64,000 nucleotides of DNA, from assembly GCF_011682065.1 (NCBI RefSeq), contig NZ_VUYU01000008.1, positions 284,019 through 348,018 of the forward strand, in the 5' to 3' direction. Below, in pieces: positions 42,497 through 50,735 of the stretch. A program made the position numbers and the translations under genes. The DNA comes from Massilia rubra (GTDB lineage Bacteria; Pseudomonadota; Gammaproteobacteria; Burkholderiales; Burkholderiaceae_D). The stretch's first letter is position 1. Each line of letters starts with the position of its first letter. The notes under the pieces were generated by a model that did not search any database, was not told the origin of the DNA, and saw nothing but the letters and a program-made list of their open reading frames with translations.

Positions 42497-43627
42497 TTAT
42501 GCCCCCATCCGTTGTTCCGTCACCGGATCGAACAGGATCGCCTTGGACAGGTCGAAGGCCAGGTTGATGCGTTCGCCCGGCATGGCGTGCGCGCGCGGGT
42601 GGGTGCGGCAGGTGGCGCGCACGCCGCCAACCCAGGTGAAGACCAGCGTATCGGGACCGGTCGGCTCGGTCATTTCGACCAGGCAGGTCACTTCGGTCGG
42701 TTCGTACCCTTCGTGCGCATGCGACTGGCGCGCGCTCAGGGCGTCGGTGACGTGCTCCGGGCGGATGCCGAGGATGACTTCACGCCCGTGCAAGGCGCCG
42801 TATTCCGTGCCGCCGGCCGGCAGCGGCAGCAGGGCGATGTCGCCATCGACGTCGAGCGTGAAGGCGGTGCCGCCGCCGTGCTGCACCAGTTTGCCTTTCA
42901 AGAAATTCATCGACGGCGAACCGATAAAGCCGGCCACGTACAGATTGTCCGGGCGGTCGTAGATTTCTTGCGGGCTGCCGTACTGCTGCACCACGCCGTC
43001 GCGCATGACGGCGATCTTGTCGCCCAGGGTCATCGCTTCGATCTGGTCGTGGGTAACGTAGACAATCGTCGTGCCCAGGCGCTGGTGCATCAGTTTGATC
43101 TCGGCGCGCATTTCCACGCGCAGCTTGGCGTCCAGGTTCGAGAGCGGTTCGTCGAACAAGAACAGCGAGGGGTCGCGCGCAATCGCCCGGCCCATGGCCA
43201 CGCGCTGACGCTGGCCGCCCGACAGCAAGGCCGGCTTGCGGTCGAGCAGGTGGGTCATCTGCAAGGTTTCGGCCACCCGCGCCACGATCTTTTCCTGTTC
43301 CGCCTTGGGCACCTTGCGGATGCCCAGGCCGAACGAGATGTTCTCGCGCACCGTCATGGTCGGGTACAGCGCATACGACTGGAACACCATGGCGATGTCG
43401 CGCGACTTCGGCGGCACGTCGTTGACGACCCGGTCGCCGATCAGGATTTCGCCTTCGGACACCGTCTCCAGGCCGGCGATCATGTTCAGCAAGGTCGACT
43501 TGCCGCAGCCGGAGCCGCCGACCAGGATCAGGAATTGTCCATCCTCGATCTCGAGGTTGATGCCTTTTAAAATTTCAGCGCCGTTCGGGTACACCTTGCG
43601 CACATTGCGGATCGATAAACTGGCCAT
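42497..43627 (-). CDS. ABC sugar transporter ATPase (MalK/UgpC type)
   Basis: 376 aa. Powers the neighbouring sugar importer. Walker A GGSGCGKST near 38-46, Q-loop VFQSYALYP, signature LSGGQRQRVAMGRA, Walker B LFLFDEP, and switch His in VTHDQ. The C-terminal OB-type regulatory domain (about 240-376) characteristic of MalK/UgpC/GtsD is present (ILGIRPEHV), which often binds signalling proteins. Last gene of the minus-strand transporter operon, 33 bases after the inner permease gene. Confidence 0.94.
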   Translation of the reverse strand: MASLSIRNVRKVYPNGAEILKGINLEIEDGQFLILVGGSGCGKSTLLNMIAGLETVSEGEILIGDRVVNDVPPKSRDIAMVFQSYALYPTMTVRENISFGLGIRKVPKAEQEKIVARVAETLQMTHLLDRKPALLSGGQRQRVAMGRAIARDPSLFLFDEPLSNLDAKLRVEMRAEIKLMHQRLGTTIVYVTHDQIEAMTLGDKIAVMRDGVVQQYGSPQEIYDRPDNLYVAGFIGSPSMNFLKGKLVQHGGGTAFTLDVDGDIALLPLPAGGTEYGALHGREVILGIRPEHVTDALSARQSHAHEGYEPTEVTCLVEMTEPTGPDTLVFTWVGGVRATCRTHPRAHAMPGERINLAFDLSKAILFDPVTEQRMGA

Positions 43628-43660
43628 CGTTGTGTTTCTCCTGCCTTGAATGAGTTGAAA

Positions 43661-44527
43661 TCAGCCCTTGACCGCGCCGGCGGTCAGCCCGCGCACGAAG
43701 TATTTACCGGCCACCAGGTACAGCCCCAGGGTCGGCAAAGCGGCGATGATGGCCGCGGCCATGTTGACGTTGTATTCGGTTACCCCGGTCGATGTGTTGA
43801 CCAGGTTATTGAGCGCCACCGTGACCGGCTGCGCATCGGCGCCGCCGAACACCACGCCGAACAGGAAATCGTTCCAGATCTGGGTGAACTGCCAGATGAA
43901 GCACACCATGAAGATCGGCAGCGACAGCGGGAAGATCACGCGGCGGTAGATGGTAAAGAAGCCGGCGCCGTCGATGCGCGCGGCGTTGACCAGTTCTTCC
44001 GGCACCGTGACGTAGTAGTTACGGAAGAACAGCGTGGTAAACGCCACCCCGTAGATGATGTGGACGATGATCAGGCCGGTGGTGGTGTTGGCCAGGCCCG
44101 CCATGCCGAGCAGGCGCGCCATCGGCAGAATCACCACCTGGAACGGGATGAAGCAGCCGACCATGAGGGCGGTGAACACCACGTTCGAACCGCGGAAGCG
44201 CCAGTGCGCCAGCACGTAGCCGTTGATCGACCCGATCAGGCTCGAAATGAGCACCGCCGGAATGGTCATGCTGACCGAGTTCCAGAAGTACGGCGCCAGG
44301 CCTTCGCAGCGCACGCCGGTGCAGGCGCCGCTCCAGGCGCGCGACCAGGCTTCGGTGGTCGGCTGCAGCGGCAAGTCGAGGATGGTGCCGGTGCGGATCT
44401 GTTCGAGCGACTTGAAGGACGTCGTCAGCATCACGTACAGGGGCGCCAGGTAGTACAGCGCCACCAGCGTGAGCAGCGCGTAAATGAAAATGCGTCCGGC
44501 GGTGAGGCGGGGTTGTTCAGCGACCAT
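43661..44527 (-). CDS. Sugar ABC transporter permease (MalG/GtsC-like)
   Basis: 288 aa with six membrane helices. The cytoplasmic coupling loop EELVNAARIDGAGFFTIYRRVIFPLSLP is the EAA motif that docks to the ATPase. C-terminal GKYFVRGLTAGAVKG is typical of MalG-type permeases. It overlaps the upstream permease by 11 bases. An unusual periplasmic insert with two cysteines (GACTGVRCEG, about 67-77) may form a disulfide. Confidence 0.93.
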   Translation of the reverse strand: MVAEQPRLTAGRIFIYALLTLVALYYLAPLYVMLTTSFKSLEQIRTGTILDLPLQPTTEAWSRAWSGACTGVRCEGLAPYFWNSVSMTIPAVLISSLIGSINGYVLAHWRFRGSNVVFTALMVGCFIPFQVVILPMARLLGMAGLANTTTGLIIVHIIYGVAFTTLFFRNYYVTVPEELVNAARIDGAGFFTIYRRVIFPLSLPIFMVCFIWQFTQIWNDFLFGVVFGGADAQPVTVALNNLVNTSTGVTEYNVNMAAAIIAALPTLGLYLVAGKYFVRGLTAGAVKG

Positions 44528-45467
44528 GGCGCGCTCCTTTGGTTTCGAGGTACATGAGCGGCACCAGCACCGCCAGCACGGTGGCGAGCATCATCATGGC
44601 CGACGCCGCGCCCAGGCCCAGCTGGCCGCGCGTGAACGAGAACTGGTACATGAAAATGGCCGGCACGTCGGACGAGGTGCCCGGTCCGCCCGCGGTCAGC
44701 GCCATGACCAGGTCAAAACTCTTGATGGCGATGTGCGAGAGCACCAGCAGCACGCTGAAGAACACCGGCCGCAGCGCGGGAATGACGATGCGAAGGTAGA
44801 TCGTCGGCAGGCTGGCGCCATCGACCATGGCGGCCTTGATGATGGCGTCGTCCACCCCGCGCAGGCCGGCCAGGAACAGCGCCATCACAAACCCGGAGGA
44901 CTGCCATACGCCGGCCACGACCACCGTGTAGATCGCCATGTCGGAGTCGACCAGCCAGTCGACCCTGGCGTTGACGAAGCCCCAGTCGTGCAGCATTTTT
45001 TCCAGCCCGAGGCCGGGGTTGAGAATCCATTTCCAGGCAGCGCCGGTCACGATGAACGACAGCGCCATTGGATACAGGTAGATGGCGCGCAGGGCGCCTT
45101 CGGCGCGGATGCGCTGGTCGAGCAAAATGGCGATGGTCAGGCCGATCGCCAGGCATAGCAGGATGAACAGGCCGCCGAAGATGCCCAGGTTGGCGGCGGC
45201 GGTCCACCAGCGGTCCAGGCCGAACAAGGTGGTGTACTGGCCGAAGCCGGCGTACTCGAAGCGCGGCATCATGCGCGATTCGGTCAGCGACAAAAATGCG
45301 GTGAGCACGATGAAGCCGTACACGAACACCAGCGACATCAGGATGGTGGGCGCGAGCATCAGGCGCGCCATCCAGGCGTCGATGCGGGCGGCCCAGCGGC
45401 TCGGAACCGCGGGGGCGCGCGTGCGCGCCTGCGGCCCCGGACTGGAAGTCAGTGAGGAAGCGGACAT
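44517..45467 (-). CDS. Sugar ABC transporter permease (MalF/GtsB-like)
   Basis: 316 aa with six predicted helices and a cytoplasmic N-terminal tail rich in Ser/Ala/Arg. EAA loop DDAIIKAAMVDGASLPTIYLRIVIPALRP is present. Pairs with the downstream permease to form the channel. The 110-base gap to the binding-protein gene upstream has no terminator that I can see, so one operon is likely. Confidence 0.93.
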   Translation of the reverse strand: MSASSLTSSPGPQARTRAPAVPSRWAARIDAWMARLMLAPTILMSLVFVYGFIVLTAFLSLTESRMMPRFEYAGFGQYTTLFGLDRWWTAAANLGIFGGLFILLCLAIGLTIAILLDQRIRAEGALRAIYLYPMALSFIVTGAAWKWILNPGLGLEKMLHDWGFVNARVDWLVDSDMAIYTVVVAGVWQSSGFVMALFLAGLRGVDDAIIKAAMVDGASLPTIYLRIVIPALRPVFFSVLLVLSHIAIKSFDLVMALTAGGPGTSSDVPAIFMYQFSFTRGQLGLGAASAMMMLATVLAVLVPLMYLETKGARHGR

Positions 45468-45580
45468 GAATTAGATCTCCAAAAGACGGGTGCAGGCCGG
45501 CGTCGTGCCTGCGTCAGTGCGGGCGCCGGCCTGGCAGGTACGCGCGCGGCCGTGGGCCGCGCGGGGGTACTACGAGAGGC

Positions 45581-46834
45581 TTATTGCGTTTTTGCCGCTT
45601 TGGCCAGTGCCTGCACCGCTGCCTGCGGGGTCATGGTCGAGTTCATGAACTTGGCGACCACGTCCTGGATCGCGCCGGCCTTGGCCGAGTCGAGCGCCAT
45701 GCCGTGGGCCAGGCTTGGCAGCAGGGCGTTGCCCTTGTTGCTGGCGGCCATGTCATCCATCGACTTGGTGGCGCAGCTGTCGAACTTGGTGCGGGCGATG
45801 TTGGCGCGCGCCGGGATCGAACCTTTGTTCAGGTTGAAGACTTCCTGGAATTCCGGGCTCATCACGGCCGACGCCAGGGTCAGCTGGGCTTTCTGCTCTT
45901 CCGGATTCTTGACCGTGAACATGGCCAGCGAATCGATGTTGAAGGTGAACGATTTCTCGGTGCCAGGCGCTGCCACGCACAGGAAGTCCTTGCCCGCGAC
46001 CTTGCCGGCGGCGGTGAATTCGCCCTTGGCCCAGTCGCCCATGAATTGCATGCCGGCCTTGCCGTTGATAACCATGGCGGTGGCCAGGTTCCAGTCGCGT
46101 CCGGCGGCATCCTTGTCGATGTAGGTCTTGATCTTGGCCAGCGTTTCGAAGGACTTGATCATGGTCGGGCCGGTCAGGCTGGCCGGGTCGAGCTTGACCA
46201 GCGACTTGTTGTAGAAGTCGGCGCCGCCGACGCCCAGGACCACCGTTTCAAAGATGGTCGTGTCCTGCCATGGCTGGCCGCCGTGGGCGACTGCTACCAG
46301 GCCGGCTTTCTTGATCTTGTCGGCGGCGGCGAAGAATTCGTCGAAGTTGGTCGGGGTCTTGGCGCCAGCCTTGGCCAGTACCGCTGGGTTGATCCAGAGC
46401 CAGTTGACGCGGTGCACGTTGACCGGCGCGGCGACGTAGTGGCCCTTGTATTTCATCACGTTGGAGATGACCGGTGGCAGCAAGCTGTCCCATTTGCCGG
46501 CGGTGGCGGCGCTGTCGATATTGGCCAGCACGCCTTCATTGCCCCATTCCTGGATGGCGGGGCCCTTGATCTGGGCTGCGGTTGGCGGGCTGTTGGCGAT
46601 CACGCGCGCTTTCAGCGCGGTGGTGGCGTTTTCGCCGGCGCCGCCAGCGACCGCGAAGTCTTTCCAGACGACGCCTTTGGCTTCCATCATTTTCTTCAGT
46701 TCGGCGATCGACTTGGCTTCGCCACCGGAGGTCCAGTAGTGCAGCACTTCGACTTGCGGCGCCGCTTGTGCCACGCCAGCGAGGGTGACCAGGCCGGCCG
46801 CGGCCAGGAAGAATTTGATTTGTTTGATTTTCAT
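45581..46834 (-). CDS. Periplasmic glucose/mannose-type solute-binding protein (GtsA-like)
   Basis: 417 aa from ATG 46834, which begins the signal peptide MKIKQIKFFLAAAGLVTLAGVAQA; the longer reading is rejected because it adds a hydrophilic stretch. Family 1 binding protein resembling GtsA: VEVLHYWTSGGEAKS, VNVHRVNWLWINP, GGQPWQDTTIFETVVL and FMGDWAKGEF are regions that line the sugar site in related glucose-binding proteins. Delivers sugar to the permeases downstream. Compare its divergent paralogue at 48650, which changes several of these residues. Specificity for glucose is inference. Confidence 0.92.
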   Translation of the reverse strand: MKIKQIKFFLAAAGLVTLAGVAQAAPQVEVLHYWTSGGEAKSIAELKKMMEAKGVVWKDFAVAGGAGENATTALKARVIANSPPTAAQIKGPAIQEWGNEGVLANIDSAATAGKWDSLLPPVISNVMKYKGHYVAAPVNVHRVNWLWINPAVLAKAGAKTPTNFDEFFAAADKIKKAGLVAVAHGGQPWQDTTIFETVVLGVGGADFYNKSLVKLDPASLTGPTMIKSFETLAKIKTYIDKDAAGRDWNLATAMVINGKAGMQFMGDWAKGEFTAAGKVAGKDFLCVAAPGTEKSFTFNIDSLAMFTVKNPEEQKAQLTLASAVMSPEFQEVFNLNKGSIPARANIARTKFDSCATKSMDDMAASNKGNALLPSLAHGMALDSAKAGAIQDVVAKFMNSTMTPQAAVQALAKAAKTQ

Positions 46835-46935
46835 CTGGTTCGTCTCCAACGATTTTTTGGTTTGACTGCGAGTTTGATTGCGTTGGCAAGAGGGCGCGGC
46901 GTTCACCGCGCACCCTTGCTACCTCATTGCTGCTG

Positions 46936-48219
46936 TTACCACCACGCTTCCAGGTGCACGCCGTACGAGGTGCCGCTGGTTTTGTCGCCATACACCGGGC
47001 CGCCGTTGTTGAAGGCGTTCACGGCGCCCTTGGCGGCGTCGTTCCATTTGCCGTAGCTGACAAAGGCGCGCAGTTCTGGACGCGCATAGTAGTCGCGGCC
47101 CAGGGTGATGGTCGGGGCGATGGTCAGCTTGGTCAGGCGCTGGGCCGACGGATTGGCCTTGTCTTTCAGGCGCGTTACACCCAGTTCGGCTTGCATCTTG
47201 AAGTTTTCGGCCAGGGCGTACACAGGGCGCGCGCCGACGGTGGTCCAGGTGCTGCTGCCGCCCAGGTCCGACTTGTCGCGCTGGTACAGGGCCACGAATT
47301 CCATGCTGAAGTCGCGCGTTGGCTGGATCACGATATCGTCGAACACGCGCACGCGCGTCACGTCCGAACCGAGCAGGGTGCTGCCCGACGGGCCGATACG
47401 CGCGCAGCAAGGGCCGTTGATGCCAGTGCCGGGACCGACGCCGTATTGCACGCCGAAGGTATTGCCGCCGCCCAGGAACTTGGCCTGGCGGTGGAACAGC
47501 GAGACCTGGTAGCCGTCGTGGGTCTTGATGTTGTCGTTGTCGTTCTGGGCATGGATCAGGCTGACCGCGACGTCCAGGGTGCCGTCGGTATTGACCGGCA
47601 AGCCTTCGTAGACGACGTTCTGGCGCAGCGCGGAATTGGTGCTGCGCAGGGTGCGCACGCCGGTCAGCGGATCGGTGGCGTAGACGTTGTCGTCGTTATC
47701 CTTGAACACGGCGTAGCTGATCTTGCCCGGGCCGAGCGGGTAGCCGTCGACGCCGCCGCCGGTGCCGTTCATGTTGATGTACTGCATGTCCAGCATGTGG
47801 ATGTCGGGACGGTAGTAGTGACGCTTACCGGCCCAGATAATGCCGCCATTCATGAATGGGAGGTTTTTCGCTTCGACATAGGCTTTCGAGACGGCCATTT
47901 TGGCGTCGCCGAAGTCCGAGCTGTTCTTGTAGGCGTCGACCCAGAACGTGCCGACAAAGGTGGCGCCGTTGGCCGACTTGGCCAGGGCGTGGGTGTAGCC
48001 GAATTCGGTGAAGCTGTCGCACTCGTTGCCGAGGCGATAAGACATGGTCATGCCGCCCAGGCCATAGCAGCTTTGCGAGCCGCCTTCGCTGGCCGAACCC
48101 ACACCGGCGCGCAGGTAACCATGGAATCCCTCGGTCTCATGGTCGCCCGCGATGGCGCCGCTGCTGGCGAAAGCGAGCAGCAATGCGGTGGCTAATGTGC
48201 TTTTGGTAATACGTTTCAT
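46936..48219 (-). CDS. lamB: Maltoporin-family outer-membrane sugar channel (LamB)
   Basis: 427 aa. Signal peptide MKRITKSTLATALLLAFASSGAIA, then FHGYLRAGVGSASEGGSQSCYGLGG and YRLGNECDSFTEFG, the standard first strands of LamB with its cysteine pair. It ends in GVHLEAWW, with aromatic terminal residue as in LamB. Forms a trimeric 18-stranded channel with a greasy slide for sugars. First gene of the leftward operon, 101 bases ahead of the binding-protein gene. Whether it carries maltodextrins, glucose or other sugars is open. Confidence 0.9.
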   Translation of the reverse strand: MKRITKSTLATALLLAFASSGAIAGDHETEGFHGYLRAGVGSASEGGSQSCYGLGGMTMSYRLGNECDSFTEFGYTHALAKSANGATFVGTFWVDAYKNSSDFGDAKMAVSKAYVEAKNLPFMNGGIIWAGKRHYYRPDIHMLDMQYINMNGTGGGVDGYPLGPGKISYAVFKDNDDNVYATDPLTGVRTLRSTNSALRQNVVYEGLPVNTDGTLDVAVSLIHAQNDNDNIKTHDGYQVSLFHRQAKFLGGGNTFGVQYGVGPGTGINGPCCARIGPSGSTLLGSDVTRVRVFDDIVIQPTRDFSMEFVALYQRDKSDLGGSSTWTTVGARPVYALAENFKMQAELGVTRLKDKANPSAQRLTKLTIAPTITLGRDYYARPELRAFVSYGKWNDAAKGAVNAFNNGGPVYGDKTSGTSYGVHLEAWW

Positions 48220-48649
48220 TTAGTCTCCTTATTAGTATGTAAAGTAGCGTGGCGAGGCGGCGCTACCTTGTTCAGCACGCTTGTGGCACTGTTTCGTCGA
48301 CATCCCGGCCACCGTTCTGCGTGTTCAAGCGACAACGTGGGCGACAGTAGCATCGTGTCGCCCGCTTCGGCCACTTCTTGCATATGGTTATGAGTAATAT
48401 TACAAGTGACTGATTTGTATGATAAAACTTTATTTGGAGCGGCTGAGCTTGCAACATAAACTTACAATCACCGGCAGCGCCCAAGAGCGCGCTGTCACTG
48501 TGCCGTGGAGGGGCCATCGGTGGCTGGACAGGCACATGCCGCTTGCAACAAAACGAAACAATTCGCAAAAGAACTTTGCATAGTGCTGTAGTAAAATTAC
48601 ATTTTGCGTGTGGAATTTTCGTTATACACTGTCCCGCAAACAGGAGAGC
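48220..48649. promoter_or_regulatory. Divergent control region of the sugar transporter and sensor operons
   Basis: 430 bases with no credible gene and much lower GC than its surroundings. Contains two related palindromes, GTAATATTAC (48394-48403) and GTAAAATTAC (48591-48600). A -10-like TATACA (48623-48628) precedes the rightward operon. The palindromes are candidate sites for the OmpR-type regulator encoded at 50025. Confidence 0.6.
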
Positions 48650-50014
48650 GTGATAGAGGCGCAAGCGACAACGGACAACGTGCCCCAGCAGTCAAGCGCC
48701 CGCAAGGACCGGCGCGGCAAGCGCCTGACGGCGCTGTTGGCGCTGGCCGTGCCTTTACTGGCCGTGCCTTTACTGGCTGTGCCTTTACCGGCCGTGGCCG
48801 GTCCCAAGGCGCCGAACAATGCCGATCACGGCGAATCCCTGCAAGTGCTGCACTGGTGGCAGTCGGCCAGCGAGCGGCGCGCGGTCGACCTGCTGGCCGA
48901 GCGCCTGGGCCAGCAAAACGTGCTGTGGCGCGACGCCATGGTGCCGGGCGGCTCGGGCATCGGCGCCGGGATCGTGCTGCGCAGCCGGGTGCTGGCCAAG
49001 GATGCGCCCGAAGTGGCCCAGCTCAACGGCATCGTGATCCGCGACTGGGCCCGCCTCGGTTTGCTGGCCGACCTCGACCAGGTGGCCGCGCGCGGCGACT
49101 GGGATCGCCAATTGTTGCCCGGCGTTGCGGCCCTGATCCGGCCCGGCCCGCATGTGGTGGCGGCCCCGCTCGGCATCCACCGTATCAATATCCTGTTCCA
49201 CAACCGCGCCCTGTTCGCCCGCCACGGCCTGGCCGCCCCTGTCACCTGGCCCGAGTTCGAACGGGCCGCCGAGGTGCTCGCGCGCGCCGGCGTGACGCCG
49301 CTGGCGCAAAGCAGCGAGCCGTGGCAGGTCGCCACCCTGTTCGAAACGCTGGTGCTGGCCGAAGGCGGGGCGGTGTATTTCCGCCAGCTGTTCCAGCAGC
49401 GCGAGCCGGCCGCCTTCACCGATCCGCGCCTGGGGCGCGCCCTGGCCCGCCTGCGCGGCCTGAAGAAATGGATGGGCGCGCCCATCCGCGAGCTGACCTG
49501 GGCCGAGGAAGCGCGCAAGCTGGCCGACGGCAGCGCCGGCATGCTGGTCATGGGCGACTGGGCCAAGGGCGAGCTGAACGCCATGGGATTGAACAGCGAG
49601 CGCGATTTCGGCTGCGGCGCGGTGCCGGGCACGGCCGCCTTTCACCTGTATAACATCGACATGCTCAGCATGCTGGCCGAGCGCCCGGCCCAGCGCGCCG
49701 CCCAGGAAACCCTGGCGGCCATGGTCATGCAGCCGGCCATGCAGCGCGACTACAGCCGGGTCAAGGGCTCGGTGCCGGTCTTGCGCGCCCCCGACCTGGG
49801 CGCCATGGATGCCTGCGCGCGCGCTTCCTGGACCCTGTTTGCCACCTCGGCGGCCGGGCAGGCGCCGAGCATGGTGCACCGCATGGCCACCGACGAAACC
49901 GCACGCGACGCCCTGGTGGCCGAGCTGCACCGCTTTTTTCTTAACGAAAGGGTCAGCGTGGCCGATACCCAACGCCGTTTAGGCGTCATCGGCCGCCGCC
50001 CGCAAGACAGGTAA
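48650..50014 (+). CDS. Second GtsA-like solute-binding protein, in the sensor operon
   Basis: 454 aa from GTG 48650, with AGGAG just upstream; a GTG at 48608 precedes the predicted promoter box and is unlikely. Signal region: basic KDRRGKR then a hydrophobic core built of a fivefold-residue repeat, ending AVAG. The body aligns throughout with the transporter's binding protein (LQVLHWWQSASE, APLGIHRINILFHN, SSEPWQVATLFETLVL, MGDWAKGEL). Changes at the presumed sugar site: SGGE to SASE, VNWLW to INILF, GGQPWQ to SSEPWQ. It is followed at ten bases by the response regulator, so it is more likely a ligand sensor for the kinase than a transport component (inference). Confidence 0.88.
   Translation: MIEAQATTDNVPQQSSARKDRRGKRLTALLALAVPLLAVPLLAVPLPAVAGPKAPNNADHGESLQVLHWWQSASERRAVDLLAERLGQQNVLWRDAMVPGGSGIGAGIVLRSRVLAKDAPEVAQLNGIVIRDWARLGLLADLDQVAARGDWDRQLLPGVAALIRPGPHVVAAPLGIHRINILFHNRALFARHGLAAPVTWPEFERAAEVLARAGVTPLAQSSEPWQVATLFETLVLAEGGAVYFRQLFQQREPAAFTDPRLGRALARLRGLKKWMGAPIRELTWAEEARKLADGSAGMLVMGDWAKGELNAMGLNSERDFGCGAVPGTAAFHLYNIDMLSMLAERPAQRAAQETLAAMVMQPAMQRDYSRVKGSVPVLRAPDLGAMDACARASWTLFATSAAGQAPSMVHRMATDETARDALVAELHRFFLNERVSVADTQRRLGVIGRRPQDR
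48746..48790 (+). repeat. 15-bp tandem repeat in the signal peptide of the second binding protein
   Basis: Three in-frame copies of GCCGTGCCTTTACTG (48746-48760, 48761-48775) and a variant (48776-48790). Each adds AVPLL or AVPLP to the hydrophobic core. Copy number could vary by slippage without breaking the frame. Confidence 0.95.
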
Positions 50015-50024
50015 CAGACTTACA

Positions 50025-50735
50025 ATGCGAAACATCCTTATCGTCGACGATGACCAGAAGATCAGGACACTGCTCAAGACCTACCTGGAAAAGAATCAGT
50101 ACTCGGTCACCCTGGCCCACAACGGCGCGTCCTTTTTTACCGAATTTAACCGCAGCGTGGACACCCTGTCGCTGGTGATTCTCGACGTCATGCTGCCCGA
50201 CACCGACGGCTTCGCCCTGTGCCAGGCGATCCGGCGGCGCTCGAACGTGCCGATCATCATGCTCACCGCCAGTTCCGACGAAGCCGACCGCGTGGTCGGG
50301 CTCGAACTCGGGGCCGACGACTATATTTCCAAGCCGCACAGCCCGCGTGAATTGCTGGCGCGCATCAAGGCGATCCACCGCCGCACCGGCATGGAAGCGG
50401 CCGCGCCGCCGCGCTACCACCGCTTCGGCGGCTTTACCATCGACAATGTCGAGCGCAGTGCGGTCGACCACAACGGCACGCTGGTGCCGCTGTCGGGGCT
50501 GGACTTTCAGTTGCTCAAGTATTTCATCGACCACGCCGGCGAAATCCTCGACCGCAGCGTGCTGTGCGAAGCGACGCGCGGGCGCGACGCCGGGCCGTTC
50601 GACCGCTTCCTGGATGTCCAGATCAGCCGCCTGCGCCTGCGCTTCAACGATTGCGGCAAGCAACCCTGGCTGATCAAGACCGTGCGCGGGGCCGGCTACG
50701 TGTTCGCCGCCAGCGTCTCGAGCAGCCATGAATAA
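50025..50735 (+). CDS. OmpR-family response regulator (GltR-like position)
   Basis: 236 aa. Receiver domain with acidic pocket D8-D10 (VDDD), phosphoacceptor D54 (VILDVMLPD), T81 (MLTAS) and K103 (ISKPHS); the residue after KP is His rather than the usual Phe. Trans_reg_C winged helix from about 132 with LSGLDFQLLKYFIDHAGEILDR and the wing RGAGYVF. Sits between the binding protein and the kinase and overlaps the latter by eight bases. By analogy with GltR of pseudomonads it should control sugar uptake, here probably the divergent transporter operon. Confidence 0.94.
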   Translation: MRNILIVDDDQKIRTLLKTYLEKNQYSVTLAHNGASFFTEFNRSVDTLSLVILDVMLPDTDGFALCQAIRRRSNVPIIMLTASSDEADRVVGLELGADDYISKPHSPRELLARIKAIHRRTGMEAAAPPRYHRFGGFTIDNVERSAVDHNGTLVPLSGLDFQLLKYFIDHAGEILDRSVLCEATRGRDAGPFDRFLDVQISRLRLRFNDCGKQPWLIKTVRGAGYVFAASVSSSHE

